Positions 9,393-17,370 of a DNA stretch of 64,000 nt are shown one piece after another (position 1 is the first letter of the stretch; every line of letters begins with the position of its first letter). Source of the stretch: an uncultured Saprospiraceae bacterium (lineage in GTDB: Bacteria; Bacteroidota; Bacteroidia; Chitinophagales; Saprospiraceae); NCBI GenBank assembly GCA_938015805.1, contig CALLXF010000006.1, positions 1-64,000 of the forward strand, written 5' to 3'. Made by a program: the position numbers and the translations under genes. The notes below the pieces were generated by a model, which searched no databases, was not told the DNA's origin, and worked only from the letters and a program-made list of their open reading frames with translations.

Positions 9393-10472
9393 ATGAAAGA
9401 AAATAAAGAAATACAATCTGATATACTCATCATAGGAGCTGGACTCACAGGTCTAATGCTAGCCTATCTACTAAGAGACACCTCTTTAAACATAAATATC
9501 GTAGAAGCACGTGATCGATTAGGAGGAAGAATACATACGGTACATAGTGCAAATCAAACTCCTGTAGATATGGGAGCGACCTGGCTCGGTACAAAGCATC
9601 AATCCCTGATACAGTTATTGGAAGAATTGAAAATTCCAGTTACGCCTCAGTATTATGGAGGAGCTGCTATATACGAACCCATTTCTACCAGCCCATGGAA
9701 ACTAGTTAACTGGAGTGGAGAAATGGAGCCCACTTACAGGATGATAGATGGAAGTTCTACTTTAATACATAAACTTGCTGGTTTTTTAAATCCTAAAAAA
9801 GTCCACTTATCGCAAGTCATAAAAAATATCGAGGTGACCGACAACGGTATTATCGCTAGATCTGATGATACAATTTATAAGTCAAAAAAAATAGTGTCGA
9901 CACTTCCTCCTTATCTTTTTAGCAATTCAATCACTCTAAGCTTACCCTTACCCAATGCTTTAAAATCGAATTGCGATATGGCACATACATGGATGGGAGA
10001 ATCTATCAAAGTATGTCTTGTTTATAAAGAAGCATTTTGGAAAAAGGAAAATTCCAGTGGTACTATCGTAAGTAACGTAGGTCCGATCCCTGAAATGTAT
10101 GATCACTCTAGTGTAGATGGAAAACGATTTGCTCTTATGGGATTTATGGACGGATCGTACTACTCGTTGAAGAGAGAGGAACGGCTGGATAAAATAGTTG
10201 CTCAGCTTACTAAATACTATGGAGACCAGGTAAAAGAATACCTACGTTACGAGGAAACGGTATGGCGTAAGGAGCCGTTTACTTTTACAGATTATCACAC
10301 TCATATCCTCCCACACCAAAACAACGGACTGGCTATTTTTAGAGAGCCCATTTTTGAAAACAAACTCATCCTAGCCGGATCAGAGACTGCTGATCAGTTT
10401 CCTGGCTACATGGATGGTGCAGTTCGTAGCGCTAGATTTGTTTATCATTTACTAAGTCAAACACAAGTATAA
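9393..10472 (+). CDS. FAD-dependent amine oxidase family protein
   Basis: 359 aa, no signal peptide. A Rossmann FAD site is seen at residues 11-46: GAGLTG (15-20), Glu38 binding the ribose, then ARDRLGGR, the signature of flavin monoamine oxidases and phytoene-desaturase-like enzymes. Near the C-terminus LILAGSETADQFPGYMDGAVRSA is the second flavin-contact motif. The enzyme should oxidise an amine or related C-N/C-C bond with O2; the substrate is unknown. Its stop overlaps the start of the VOC gene (TAATG), so the two are translationally coupled and probably act together. Confidence 0.88.
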   Translation: MKENKEIQSDILIIGAGLTGLMLAYLLRDTSLNINIVEARDRLGGRIHTVHSANQTPVDMGATWLGTKHQSLIQLLEELKIPVTPQYYGGAAIYEPISTSPWKLVNWSGEMEPTYRMIDGSSTLIHKLAGFLNPKKVHLSQVIKNIEVTDNGIIARSDDTIYKSKKIVSTLPPYLFSNSITLSLPLPNALKSNCDMAHTWMGESIKVCLVYKEAFWKKENSSGTIVSNVGPIPEMYDHSSVDGKRFALMGFMDGSYYSLKREERLDKIVAQLTKYYGDQVKEYLRYEETVWRKEPFTFTDYHTHILPHQNNGLAIFREPIFENKLILAGSETADQFPGYMDGAVRSARFVYHLLSQTQV

Positions 10473-11095
10473 TGACTAATAGAAAAATAGATCATCTCGT
10501 ATACTGTGTTCCAGATTTAGATGAGGCTGTGACTCGATTTAATGATTTGCTCGGAGTAACTCCATCCATAGGTGGAAGGCATTTATTAAAAGGAACAAAA
10601 AATGCATTGATCAATTTAGGTAATCAATGCTATCTAGAATTACTGGCTATAGATCATTTAAACAAAAATATAACTAGTAATAGATGGATGGGAATCGATT
10701 ATATCAAAGAACCTAAAATTACTCGATGGGCAATACAATCAGAAGATCTAATCGCAGATCAAAAAATCCTAAAAAAATATAATTCAGAAATGGGTTCTAT
10801 AGAAGAAGGACAAAGAATAACAAAAGACAATAAAACTTTAAAATGGAAAATGACTATTCCCCTAAATAAACCCGCAGTAGAACTTATCCCATTTTTGCTA
10901 TCCTGGAAAAACAGTAGTCATCATCCTACAGATAAACTAGAAGCAAAATGTAGTTTGAAATCTATCTCTTTTTACGGCAACCAATCATTAAATGAATGCT
11001 TTAAAGACTTATCCATAGCTCATAAAATCATCCCTAGGGAACATTCTAAAATTACAGCCACGATTAGTGGACCTAAGGGTGCAATCAGCATTTAG
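10472..11095 (+). CDS. VOC superfamily protein (glyoxalase-like domain)
   Basis: 207 aa. The start KIDHLVYCVPDLDEAVTRF with His8 and LLGVTPSIGGRH matches the Glyoxalase_3-like branch of the vicinal-oxygen-chelate fold; a second module begins near residue 155 (CSLKSISFYG). Such proteins are metal-dependent isomerases, lyases or dioxygenases, or binding proteins. It shares the TAATG overlap with the amine oxidase before it, which suggests that it handles the product of that oxidase or its substrate (inference). Reaction not identifiable. Confidence 0.85.
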   Translation: MTNRKIDHLVYCVPDLDEAVTRFNDLLGVTPSIGGRHLLKGTKNALINLGNQCYLELLAIDHLNKNITSNRWMGIDYIKEPKITRWAIQSEDLIADQKILKKYNSEMGSIEEGQRITKDNKTLKWKMTIPLNKPAVELIPFLLSWKNSSHHPTDKLEAKCSLKSISFYGNQSLNECFKDLSIAHKIIPREHSKITATISGPKGAISI

Positions 11096-11282
11096 ATTAA
11101 GCTTCTAAAATTATTTTACATTAATCTAAGGAATAACATCATGAATGGATACAAAAACTTATTCAACACAAACGTTACTCACAAGACTTATCCTTACTTT
11201 ATAAAACAAAATCCGCTTCCAAAATTAAAATTACCACTACTATTGGAGTTCCTAATGGAATGATATATCCTAACACTCAGAT

Positions 11283-12053
11283 ATGAAAACCCAAATGATT
11301 TATTTTCTTTTTATCCTTTCTATAGTAATGATCATTATCGTGTCTTGTAAATCTACGAGTAAGATAAACCCTCATTTTTCCAAAGCGGATCTTTTAGTAC
11401 AACATGCAATATCTACTCATGGTGGTAAAAAATATGATACCGCTCATTACCAATTTATTTTTAGAGACAAAATCTACACATTTAAAAATAATCACGATCA
11501 ATATGAGTATACGGTGATCAGTAAAAAAGAGGGTCGTAATATCAAAACTGTACTAAACAACGACGGTCTTTATCAAACTGGAAAGCCCAATCCCTTAACA
11601 CCAAAACAAAAAAAAGGAACTGCCTCTACTCTTAACTCAGTGATATACTTCGCCACTTTACCACATAAGTTAAATGATCCTGCCGTTATCAAAAATTACA
11701 TTGGGTCCACCCAGATAAAAAATAAAACTTATGCGATCGTAGAAATTAGTTTTACTAAAGAAGGAGGAGGATCTGATCATGATGATATCTTTTACTACTG
11801 GATAAACAAAGAAACATTTACCATCGATTATCTTGCCTATAACTACCAGGTAAATAATGGCGGCGTAAGATTCCGTTCTGCTTATAATAGGAGAAATGTA
11901 GGAGGCATACTATTCCAAGACTATGTAAACTATAAAGCCGAGGTAGATACTCCCTTAAAAGATTTACCTCTGTTATGGGAACAAGACAAGCTCAAAGAAT
12001 TATCAAGAATCGAGACTCAGCAAGTAACACAAGTTAAGCATCAAAACAGATAG
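11283..12053 (+). CDS. DUF6503-type lipoprotein
   Basis: 256 aa. Residues 1-22 are a lipoprotein signal with lipobox ending at Cys22 (IIIVSCKS). The mature part has the layout of the DUF6503 family common in Bacteroidota: AISTHGGKKYDTAHYQFIFR near the start, then beta strands with YYWINKETFTIDYLAY and VNNGGVRFRSAYNRR. The family resembles LolA/LolB-like half-barrels that bind lipid, but its function is unproven. It stands alone on the plus strand, 187 bases after the VOC gene, and converges on the M16 peptidase. Confidence 0.75.
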   Translation: MKTQMIYFLFILSIVMIIIVSCKSTSKINPHFSKADLLVQHAISTHGGKKYDTAHYQFIFRDKIYTFKNNHDQYEYTVISKKEGRNIKTVLNNDGLYQTGKPNPLTPKQKKGTASTLNSVIYFATLPHKLNDPAVIKNYIGSTQIKNKTYAIVEISFTKEGGGSDHDDIFYYWINKETFTIDYLAYNYQVNNGGVRFRSAYNRRNVGGILFQDYVNYKAEVDTPLKDLPLLWEQDKLKELSRIETQQVTQVKHQNR

Positions 12054-12081
12054 ATCAGGTAATAATTTTAAATCTAAATTA

Positions 12082-13317
12082 TCAATTAGGATAATACCTC
12101 AGTTCGTTACAATTAGTTTTGACTAAATATTTTTGAGCCATTTCTTGGATATCTTCTTTAGTTATGGCGTTGTAAATTTCTACTTGTTTATTGATGAGAT
12201 CTAAATGTCCGATGTGCTCGTAATAGGCAAGGTTCATCGCTTTGTTTAAAATATTTACATCCGCAAAAGCAATACTACTCTCGTTTTTATTTTTTAATTT
12301 CTGTAATTCCTCATCTGTAATTCCATTCTGCTTAACCTCTTCTAGTTCTTTCCACACTTCCTCTAAACCTTGTTCTAAAGTATAATCTGGCATCGGTTTT
12401 CCCTCAACTATGATTAAGCCCGGGTCGACAGTTCCTGTGATATATGCATCTATACTAGAAAAAATTTGCCGCTGTTTACAAAGCCTCTGATAAAACCGAG
12501 AAGATCTACCGTTAGAAAAAATATCCGATAATAAATCGCATGCTACATAGTCTTTATGATTACGACCACACATATGGAATCCCATGTAAAATGCATTTAC
12601 TGGAATATTTCCTGACACTTCTGATTTTCTAAAAGCTCGTTGCTCTTGTTCGGTCTTGATAGGTTGTCTTATTACTTGCCCTCTTTCTATATCTCCAAAC
12701 CATTTCTGAGTTAGTGATTTGGCTTTCGCCAATGATATATTTCCCGACAATACAAGGATGGCATTATTAGGTCTATAAAAGTTATAGAAAAAAGATTTTA
12801 CGTCTTCTAAATTTGCTTTCTCGACATGAGCCGGAACTTTACCTATCGTAGGCCATTGATAACTGTGATGCGTATATGCAAGTTTGCTCAAATGATGCCA
12901 TACATCTCCATAAGGTCGATTTAAACAGGTTTCTTTAAACTCCTCAACTACTACCTTTTTCTGTACGTCTAATGACTCTTGGGAAAAATTTAGCTTATTC
13001 ATCCGATCAGATTCTAACCAGAATATAGTTTCTATATTTTCTGCTGGAACGACATCGTAATAGTTAGTGATATCACTATTAGTAAATGCATTGTTTTCTC
13101 CGCCGGCCATCTGTATGGGATCATCAAAATCAGGTACATTCTCTGACCCTCCAAACATCAAATGCTCAAACAAATGAGCAAATCCCGTTTTATCAGGGTG
13201 CTCATCTTTACTCCCGACTTCATATAAAATATTAAGCGCTACTAGCGGCGAACTAACATCCTCATGAACAATCACCCTCAAACCGTTCTCTAACTCAAAT
13301 CGATCATACTTTATCAT
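12082..13317 (-). CDS. M16 family zinc metallopeptidase
   Basis: 411 aa. The inverted zinc motif HxxEH is H48-LF-E51-H52 (AHLFEHLMF), with the distal Glu at about 125-126 (VVVEEFKE), so the active half is complete. The C-terminal half (about 215-400) is the second M16 repeat domain without the motif. There is no signal peptide, so it is likely cytoplasmic, or paired with an inactive M16 partner as in other Bacteroidota; no partner gene is next to it. It would degrade short peptides. It is divergent from the acidic 159-aa protein gene. Confidence 0.9.
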   Translation of the reverse strand: MIKYDRFELENGLRVIVHEDVSSPLVALNILYEVGSKDEHPDKTGFAHLFEHLMFGGSENVPDFDDPIQMAGGENNAFTNSDITNYYDVVPAENIETIFWLESDRMNKLNFSQESLDVQKKVVVEEFKETCLNRPYGDVWHHLSKLAYTHHSYQWPTIGKVPAHVEKANLEDVKSFFYNFYRPNNAILVLSGNISLAKAKSLTQKWFGDIERGQVIRQPIKTEQEQRAFRKSEVSGNIPVNAFYMGFHMCGRNHKDYVACDLLSDIFSNGRSSRFYQRLCKQRQIFSSIDAYITGTVDPGLIIVEGKPMPDYTLEQGLEEVWKELEEVKQNGITDEELQKLKNKNESSIAFADVNILNKAMNLAYYEHIGHLDLINKQVEIYNAITKEDIQEMAQKYLVKTNCNELRYYPN

Positions 13318-13395
13318 GCATTAAAGATATGAACATTGTAAATTGGGCTTTAATTATATTTACATTTTATAACATAACCTTTAAAATAAAAAACC

Positions 13396-13875
13396 TTGCC
13401 TAAAAAACATATTGAACTAACTGATGCTCAGTATAAAACACTAATAAAACTGGCTTTTTTAGGAGAGTGGGTTCTTAATGCTCATAATGTAGAATCTAAA
13501 TACCCAAAAGAGCAACAGGTCCTTAACCATCTCTTATCAAAATTTAAAACCTTCAACGCTGAGGAATTAGTACATGAAGTTGATGAAGACGAGGATTACG
13601 AAGTTGAAGATGAGGTAGTTATGGGTTACTTGGAACAGTTAATAGAATTTAGAGAAGATACTTTCTGGGAACTACTCGTCAATAAACTCGTAGGTCGAGA
13701 TCTCATAGAGATACTACTAGCCAAGGATCCAGAAGCTCTCAAAAACTTTAGTGAAGAAGAAAGAGAAGCAATGATTTACAAATTAGAGAAATTTTACAAA
13801 AAAGAATTTGACACTGCAGGGCTAGAAACTTTACGAGTGGTAAATGAGGATAATGTAGATCCAAGATTAAACTAA
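13396..13875 (+). CDS. Conserved-looking acidic protein of unknown function
   Basis: 159 aa, acidic and mostly helical, no membrane or signal segment. The start is a TTG: a stop codon lies three codons upstream in frame (13387-13389) and the next ATG is far inside, so TTG is the only sensible choice. It begins IELTDAQYKTLIKLAFLGEWVLNA and carries an acidic centre (HEVDEDEDYEVEDEV). Its stop overlaps the stop of pxpC on the other strand by four bases. I do not recognise a family. Confidence 0.75.
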   Translation: MPKKHIELTDAQYKTLIKLAFLGEWVLNAHNVESKYPKEQQVLNHLLSKFKTFNAEELVHEVDEDEDYEVEDEVVMGYLEQLIEFREDTFWELLVNKLVGRDLIEILLAKDPEALKNFSEEEREAMIYKLEKFYKKEFDTAGLETLRVVNEDNVDPRLN

Positions 13876-14735
13876 TCTAGTACTCTAAATCTAAATTCCA
13901 TTCCTGGTCTTAATTGATTAAATCGATCTAGTTCTTTTTTGGGAATAAATCCTACCCTCGGATAACCACCCGTGGTCTGCCCGTCCTGTAAGACGACGAT
14001 GAGTTTTCCACTCGGTGTGCACTGTATCATACCTGGGAATAAAAACTTAGAGGAAAATGTTTCTTGCAATTGTGTTTCCAGAACCGGACCATTTAATATT
14101 GCTCCCATACGATCAGACCGTCTACTAATACTGTATGAGGAGGATAATAATTTTGGCTTTTTTAGAAGGGTAAACTCCGGACCTTTAGTAAGAGAGATCG
14201 TACCTATCGAAATATAGTCTGGAATCTGGGGCCAGAACACAACGGGTGTATTATGGACATTCCCTAAAGACTCTATCTGAATACGATCTGAAATTTTCAG
14301 AATTCTTCCAGCGACATTAGCATTTTGACCGATGCAAAGGGTGGACTTAGATCCATAAATTTTAGGAATCTTCCAAGTCCCTTTGACGGCCAAGTATGTC
14401 CTCATTCCATTTACGGCATTCTTAAATTTTAAAACGGTTCCTTTTGTAATTATCAGAGTCTGATATCTTTTACAAGGAATATCAGCAATAGAGGCTTGCA
14501 TGTCTGCACCCGTTATCGCAATAATACAATCCCGATCAAAACTAAAAGTCCCTCCTACAACATTCATTTCTATTAGCGCATTATCTTTTTTATTACCTAC
14601 TAATAAATTTGCTATATGAGCCGCTGACCTATCCATATAACCAGAGCTAGGAATTCCATAAAAGGCATAACCTTCCCTACCGCCATCTTGTACAGTTGTA
14701 AATAAACCTGATTTTATGAGCTCGACGTTAAGCAT
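13872..14735 (-). CDS. pxpC: 5-oxoprolinase subunit C (biotin-dependent carboxyltransferase/KipA fold)
   Basis: 287 aa. Early motifs GLFTTVQDGGREGYAFYGIP and SGYMDRSAAHIANLLVGN, and RSDRMGAILNGP and QDGQTTGGYPRVG later, are those of the PxpC/KipA family. With PxpA and PxpB it makes the bacterial ATP-dependent 5-oxoprolinase that opens 5-oxoproline (pyroglutamate, a damage product of glutamine and glutamate) to glutamate. It overlaps pxpB by eight bases, so translation is coupled. It is the last gene of the operon and ends against the convergent acidic-protein gene. Confidence 0.92.
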   Translation of the reverse strand: MLNVELIKSGLFTTVQDGGREGYAFYGIPSSGYMDRSAAHIANLLVGNKKDNALIEMNVVGGTFSFDRDCIIAITGADMQASIADIPCKRYQTLIITKGTVLKFKNAVNGMRTYLAVKGTWKIPKIYGSKSTLCIGQNANVAGRILKISDRIQIESLGNVHNTPVVFWPQIPDYISIGTISLTKGPEFTLLKKPKLLSSSYSISRRSDRMGAILNGPVLETQLQETFSSKFLFPGMIQCTPSGKLIVVLQDGQTTGGYPRVGFIPKKELDRFNQLRPGMEFRFRVLD

Positions 14736-15423
14736 TATAAGATCTGATATTTAATTTTTTAGCGGTGATTTTTTTAAATACTTTCTCACTAATAGGTTCT
14801 ATTTTTAATTTATCACTGATATTAAAAGGTAAGGGTTGCGAACCCTTTAGATTAAGTAATTCAATAGGAATCTGACCTAATATGTTCCATCCTGATGGAC
14901 TGGGTAAATTATAAATACCAAGATAAGGACCACCAGTTGCCAATACTCTAGCACGAGGATTATATACAGGATTAGATTTCCGCTCTACTTGCATCTCTGC
15001 AGGTAGCCCATCGAGATATACAAACCCAGGTAGAAAACCCATCATCCCTATCGTAAGCTTTCTTTTAGATATTTGAGCAATATAACGTTCTTTGGTATAC
15101 GACGATTTAGCTTCGATATTATTCCAGTCTGGGCTATCATAAAACCATACTGGAATTTTCCATTCTGATATTTCTGGTCGATCAAAATGCAATTTATCGA
15201 GTTCTTTGATCGCTTTTTTATATCGCTTAGTACTGATAAAAATTTCCTCAGAGGTAGCGATTACATCACGAACATGCTTTAGTGATTTACGTTGTAATTC
15301 ACGTTGTATCTGCTGAGCCATTTCAGCAGGATTTATAATCTTATCGATGGGCGTCAAAACAAATCCCTGCTCGACGAGAGGAGTAATCCAGAAATTTTGA
15401 CCATCTAAACTAAGTGATTTCAA
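14728..15423 (-). CDS. pxpB: 5-oxoprolinase subunit B (KipI fold)
   Basis: 231 aa. The signature GMMGFLPGFVYLDGLP, the NPRARVLATGGPYLGIYNLPSPSGWNILG stretch (in two pieces) and the size fit PxpB/KipI (allophanate hydrolase subunit 1-like). It probably binds ATP and forms a complex with PxpC. It overlaps pxpA by 14 bases and pxpC by eight. In Bacillus the homologue also inhibits the sporulation kinase KinA, but that role would not apply here. Confidence 0.92.
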   Translation of the reverse strand: MKSLSLDGQNFWITPLVEQGFVLTPIDKIINPAEMAQQIQRELQRKSLKHVRDVIATSEEIFISTKRYKKAIKELDKLHFDRPEISEWKIPVWFYDSPDWNNIEAKSSYTKERYIAQISKRKLTIGMMGFLPGFVYLDGLPAEMQVERKSNPVYNPRARVLATGGPYLGIYNLPSPSGWNILGQIPIELLNLKGSQPLPFNISDKLKIEPISEKVFKKITAKKLNIRSYNA

Positions 15424-16150
15424 AGCCTTTGGTTTTTATAAAATCATGAATTTTAGGAATCCATTGTATTGCATAAGGCGTATCCGTATGTAAGCAAATG
15501 GTCTCATGAGATAAGTCATAAATATCTGACAACTCAGTACTTACTTTTTGCTGAAGCAATAACTCTAATTGTGATAATACTTGCTCAATTTTATTATAAA
15601 CCGCTCCAGAAATCTCTCTACTTGCAAGTGTCCCTTCTTTGGTATATCGTCTATCCATAAAAGACTCTGGAACTACTGTAAACATTTGATCACTTACCCT
15701 ATCCGTTACCTGACTATGAGCCAGAGAATAAATTTTGAGATTTTGATCTACCATCGCTATAGATTCTAAAAAAATATCTGCTACTTCTGATCGATGATAT
15801 AGATCATTATATAGAGCCCCATGAGGCTTTACATGATGTAATACCCCACCCTCGTTTTCTACAATTCTTTTTATATAAATCACCTGATCCGCAATAGTGC
15901 CTCTTAAATCCATAGGATCCATATCCATAGACTTACGTCCAAAATTAAGGCGATCAGGATAAGATGGATGAGCACCGATCTTTAGACCATGAGCTATGGC
16001 TGCTCTTACCGTTTTTAGAATTTTAGCAGGTTGTCCAGCGTGATCCCCGCAGCAGATATTACAAGATGAGATATAAGGCATAAAGGCAATATCATCCACA
16101 GCGTCTAACTCTGCCATGTCACAATTTATATCTATTGTTTTTCCAATCAC
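15410..16150 (-). CDS. pxpA: 5-oxoprolinase subunit A (LamB/YcsF family)
   Basis: 246 aa. DINCDMAELD at the start, SCNICCGDHAGQP, GAHPSYPDRLNFGRK and HVKPHGALYNDL are the conserved blocks of the PxpA (YcsF) fold, a TIM-like barrel related to polysaccharide deacetylases with a metal-binding Asp/His set. It is the third part of the 5-oxoprolinase. The usual DLNCDMGE reads DINCDMAE here. It follows the NRAMP-like transporter by 32 bases, the gene order expected for the uptake and use of one substrate. Confidence 0.92.
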   Translation of the reverse strand: MIGKTIDINCDMAELDAVDDIAFMPYISSCNICCGDHAGQPAKILKTVRAAIAHGLKIGAHPSYPDRLNFGRKSMDMDPMDLRGTIADQVIYIKRIVENEGGVLHHVKPHGALYNDLYHRSEVADIFLESIAMVDQNLKIYSLAHSQVTDRVSDQMFTVVPESFMDRRYTKEGTLASREISGAVYNKIEQVLSQLELLLQQKVSTELSDIYDLSHETICLHTDTPYAIQWIPKIHDFIKTKGFEIT

Positions 16151-16182
16151 CAGTTTAATCTTTTATCTCCTTAATTTATGAT

Positions 16183-17370
16183 TTAAAAAAAGCTAAGCAT
16201 TGTTTTACCCGAAAGTAGTAAGGTTACAATTACTACTAACGCTCCTAAAATATTCTGAATATTAGAATTTACATATCCGTATAACAGTTCTTTTTTATTG
16301 ACTAAGTATAATAAGTAAGTCGCAATGATCGGTAGTAATAATCCATTCATCACCTGAGCAAATTGGATGATTATTATCGGCTTAAAACCTAATAAGGAAA
16401 AAGCAACTCCGATTCCTAAAATGATCATCCATACTGATCTATATTTCCAACCCTTATCATTTTTATCCCAACCAAAAATCTCTCTCGCTACTAGCGCTGC
16501 TGCCAAAGGAGCTGTGATTGCAGAACTCAGACCTGCCGCCAGTAGTCCTAAGGCTATCCCATACTTTGCACTATCTCCTAATAGAGGTTGTAACTGTATC
16601 GCCAGATCAGCGGCAGAACTGACGTCTGACACCTCTCCACCCGAAGCAGCCGAAACCACTACGATGAGTATAGAAATAATTCCCCCTAATATAATAGCTA
16701 TTGCATTTTCTATTTTTACCTGATGTAGATCCTCCACCTTTTTATACTTTTTAGAAATCAATGAGGCTTGCAGAAATAAATTATAAGGTACGACCGTTGT
16801 TCCTATCAAAGCAATCACTCGCAACCAATCCGTCTCCGCAGAAAAACTAGGAATACAGCCCTTTAAAATCTCCGTTAACGATGGACTTACTAAAAAAGCA
16901 GTAACCAAAAAAGATAAACTTATGAGCAATACCAAGCCTACCAAAAATCGCTCAACCCATTTATACTTAGCAAAATAAAGTAGCAGAAAACTCAGTCCTC
17001 CTAAGATTACGGGCCATCCTGAAAATTCTCCCGCGATAAGATCCATACCCAAAACGCCTCCTCCTATATTCCCTGCCTCATAAGCGGCATTACCCACTAA
17101 CACCGCTCCTAATACAAGTATCATCATGACTAACCCTAATATAGATTTAGATCGTTCCTTACGTATCGCAGCTCCTAACCCATCTTGCGTAATAAGTCCT
17201 ATCCTAGCCGCCATCTCCTGCAGTATGATAGTTGCTATAATCGAAAATAACAATGGCCATATCAGATTGTATCCATATTCTACTCCTGCTATAGTGCAAA
17301 CAGTAACGGTACCCGGCCCTATAAAAGCTGCAGTTACTAGAGTAGAAGGTCCTAGATATTTCTTAAACAT
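16183..17370 (-). CDS. NRAMP-fold transporter lacking the metal-binding motifs
   Basis: 395 aa, about 11 membrane helices, NRAMP family by the opening KKYLGPSTLVTAAFIGPGT, the EYGYNLIWPLLFS and LQEMAARIGLITQDGLG segments. In true Mn/Fe NRAMPs helix 1 carries DPGN and helix 6 MPH, both metal ligands. Here helix 1 reads GPGT (residues 18-21) and helix 6 VPYN (194-197), so the Asp, Asn, Met and His ligands are all lost. It is thus unlikely to move transition metals. Lying in the pxpABC operon, it is more likely a carrier for 5-oxoproline or a related amino acid (inference; Bacillus subtilis also keeps an NRAMP homologue, ycsG, beside ycsF). It overlaps the DUF2891 gene by one base. Confidence 0.85.
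   Translation of the reverse strand: MFKKYLGPSTLVTAAFIGPGTVTVCTIAGVEYGYNLIWPLLFSIIATIILQEMAARIGLITQDGLGAAIRKERSKSILGLVMMILVLGAVLVGNAAYEAGNIGGGVLGMDLIAGEFSGWPVILGGLSFLLLYFAKYKWVERFLVGLVLLISLSFLVTAFLVSPSLTEILKGCIPSFSAETDWLRVIALIGTTVVPYNLFLQASLISKKYKKVEDLHQVKIENAIAIILGGIISILIVVVSAASGGEVSDVSSAADLAIQLQPLLGDSAKYGIALGLLAAGLSSAITAPLAAALVAREIFGWDKNDKGWKYRSVWMIILGIGVAFSLLGFKPIIIIQFAQVMNGLLLPIIATYLLYLVNKKELLYGYVNSNIQNILGALVVIVTLLLSGKTMLSFF

Noticed and set aside
11141-11263. 40-codon frame in the gap before the DUF6503 lipoprotein gene
   Set aside because: No signal, no motif, no spacing to a neighbour that suggests an operon; probably chance in an AT-rich gap.
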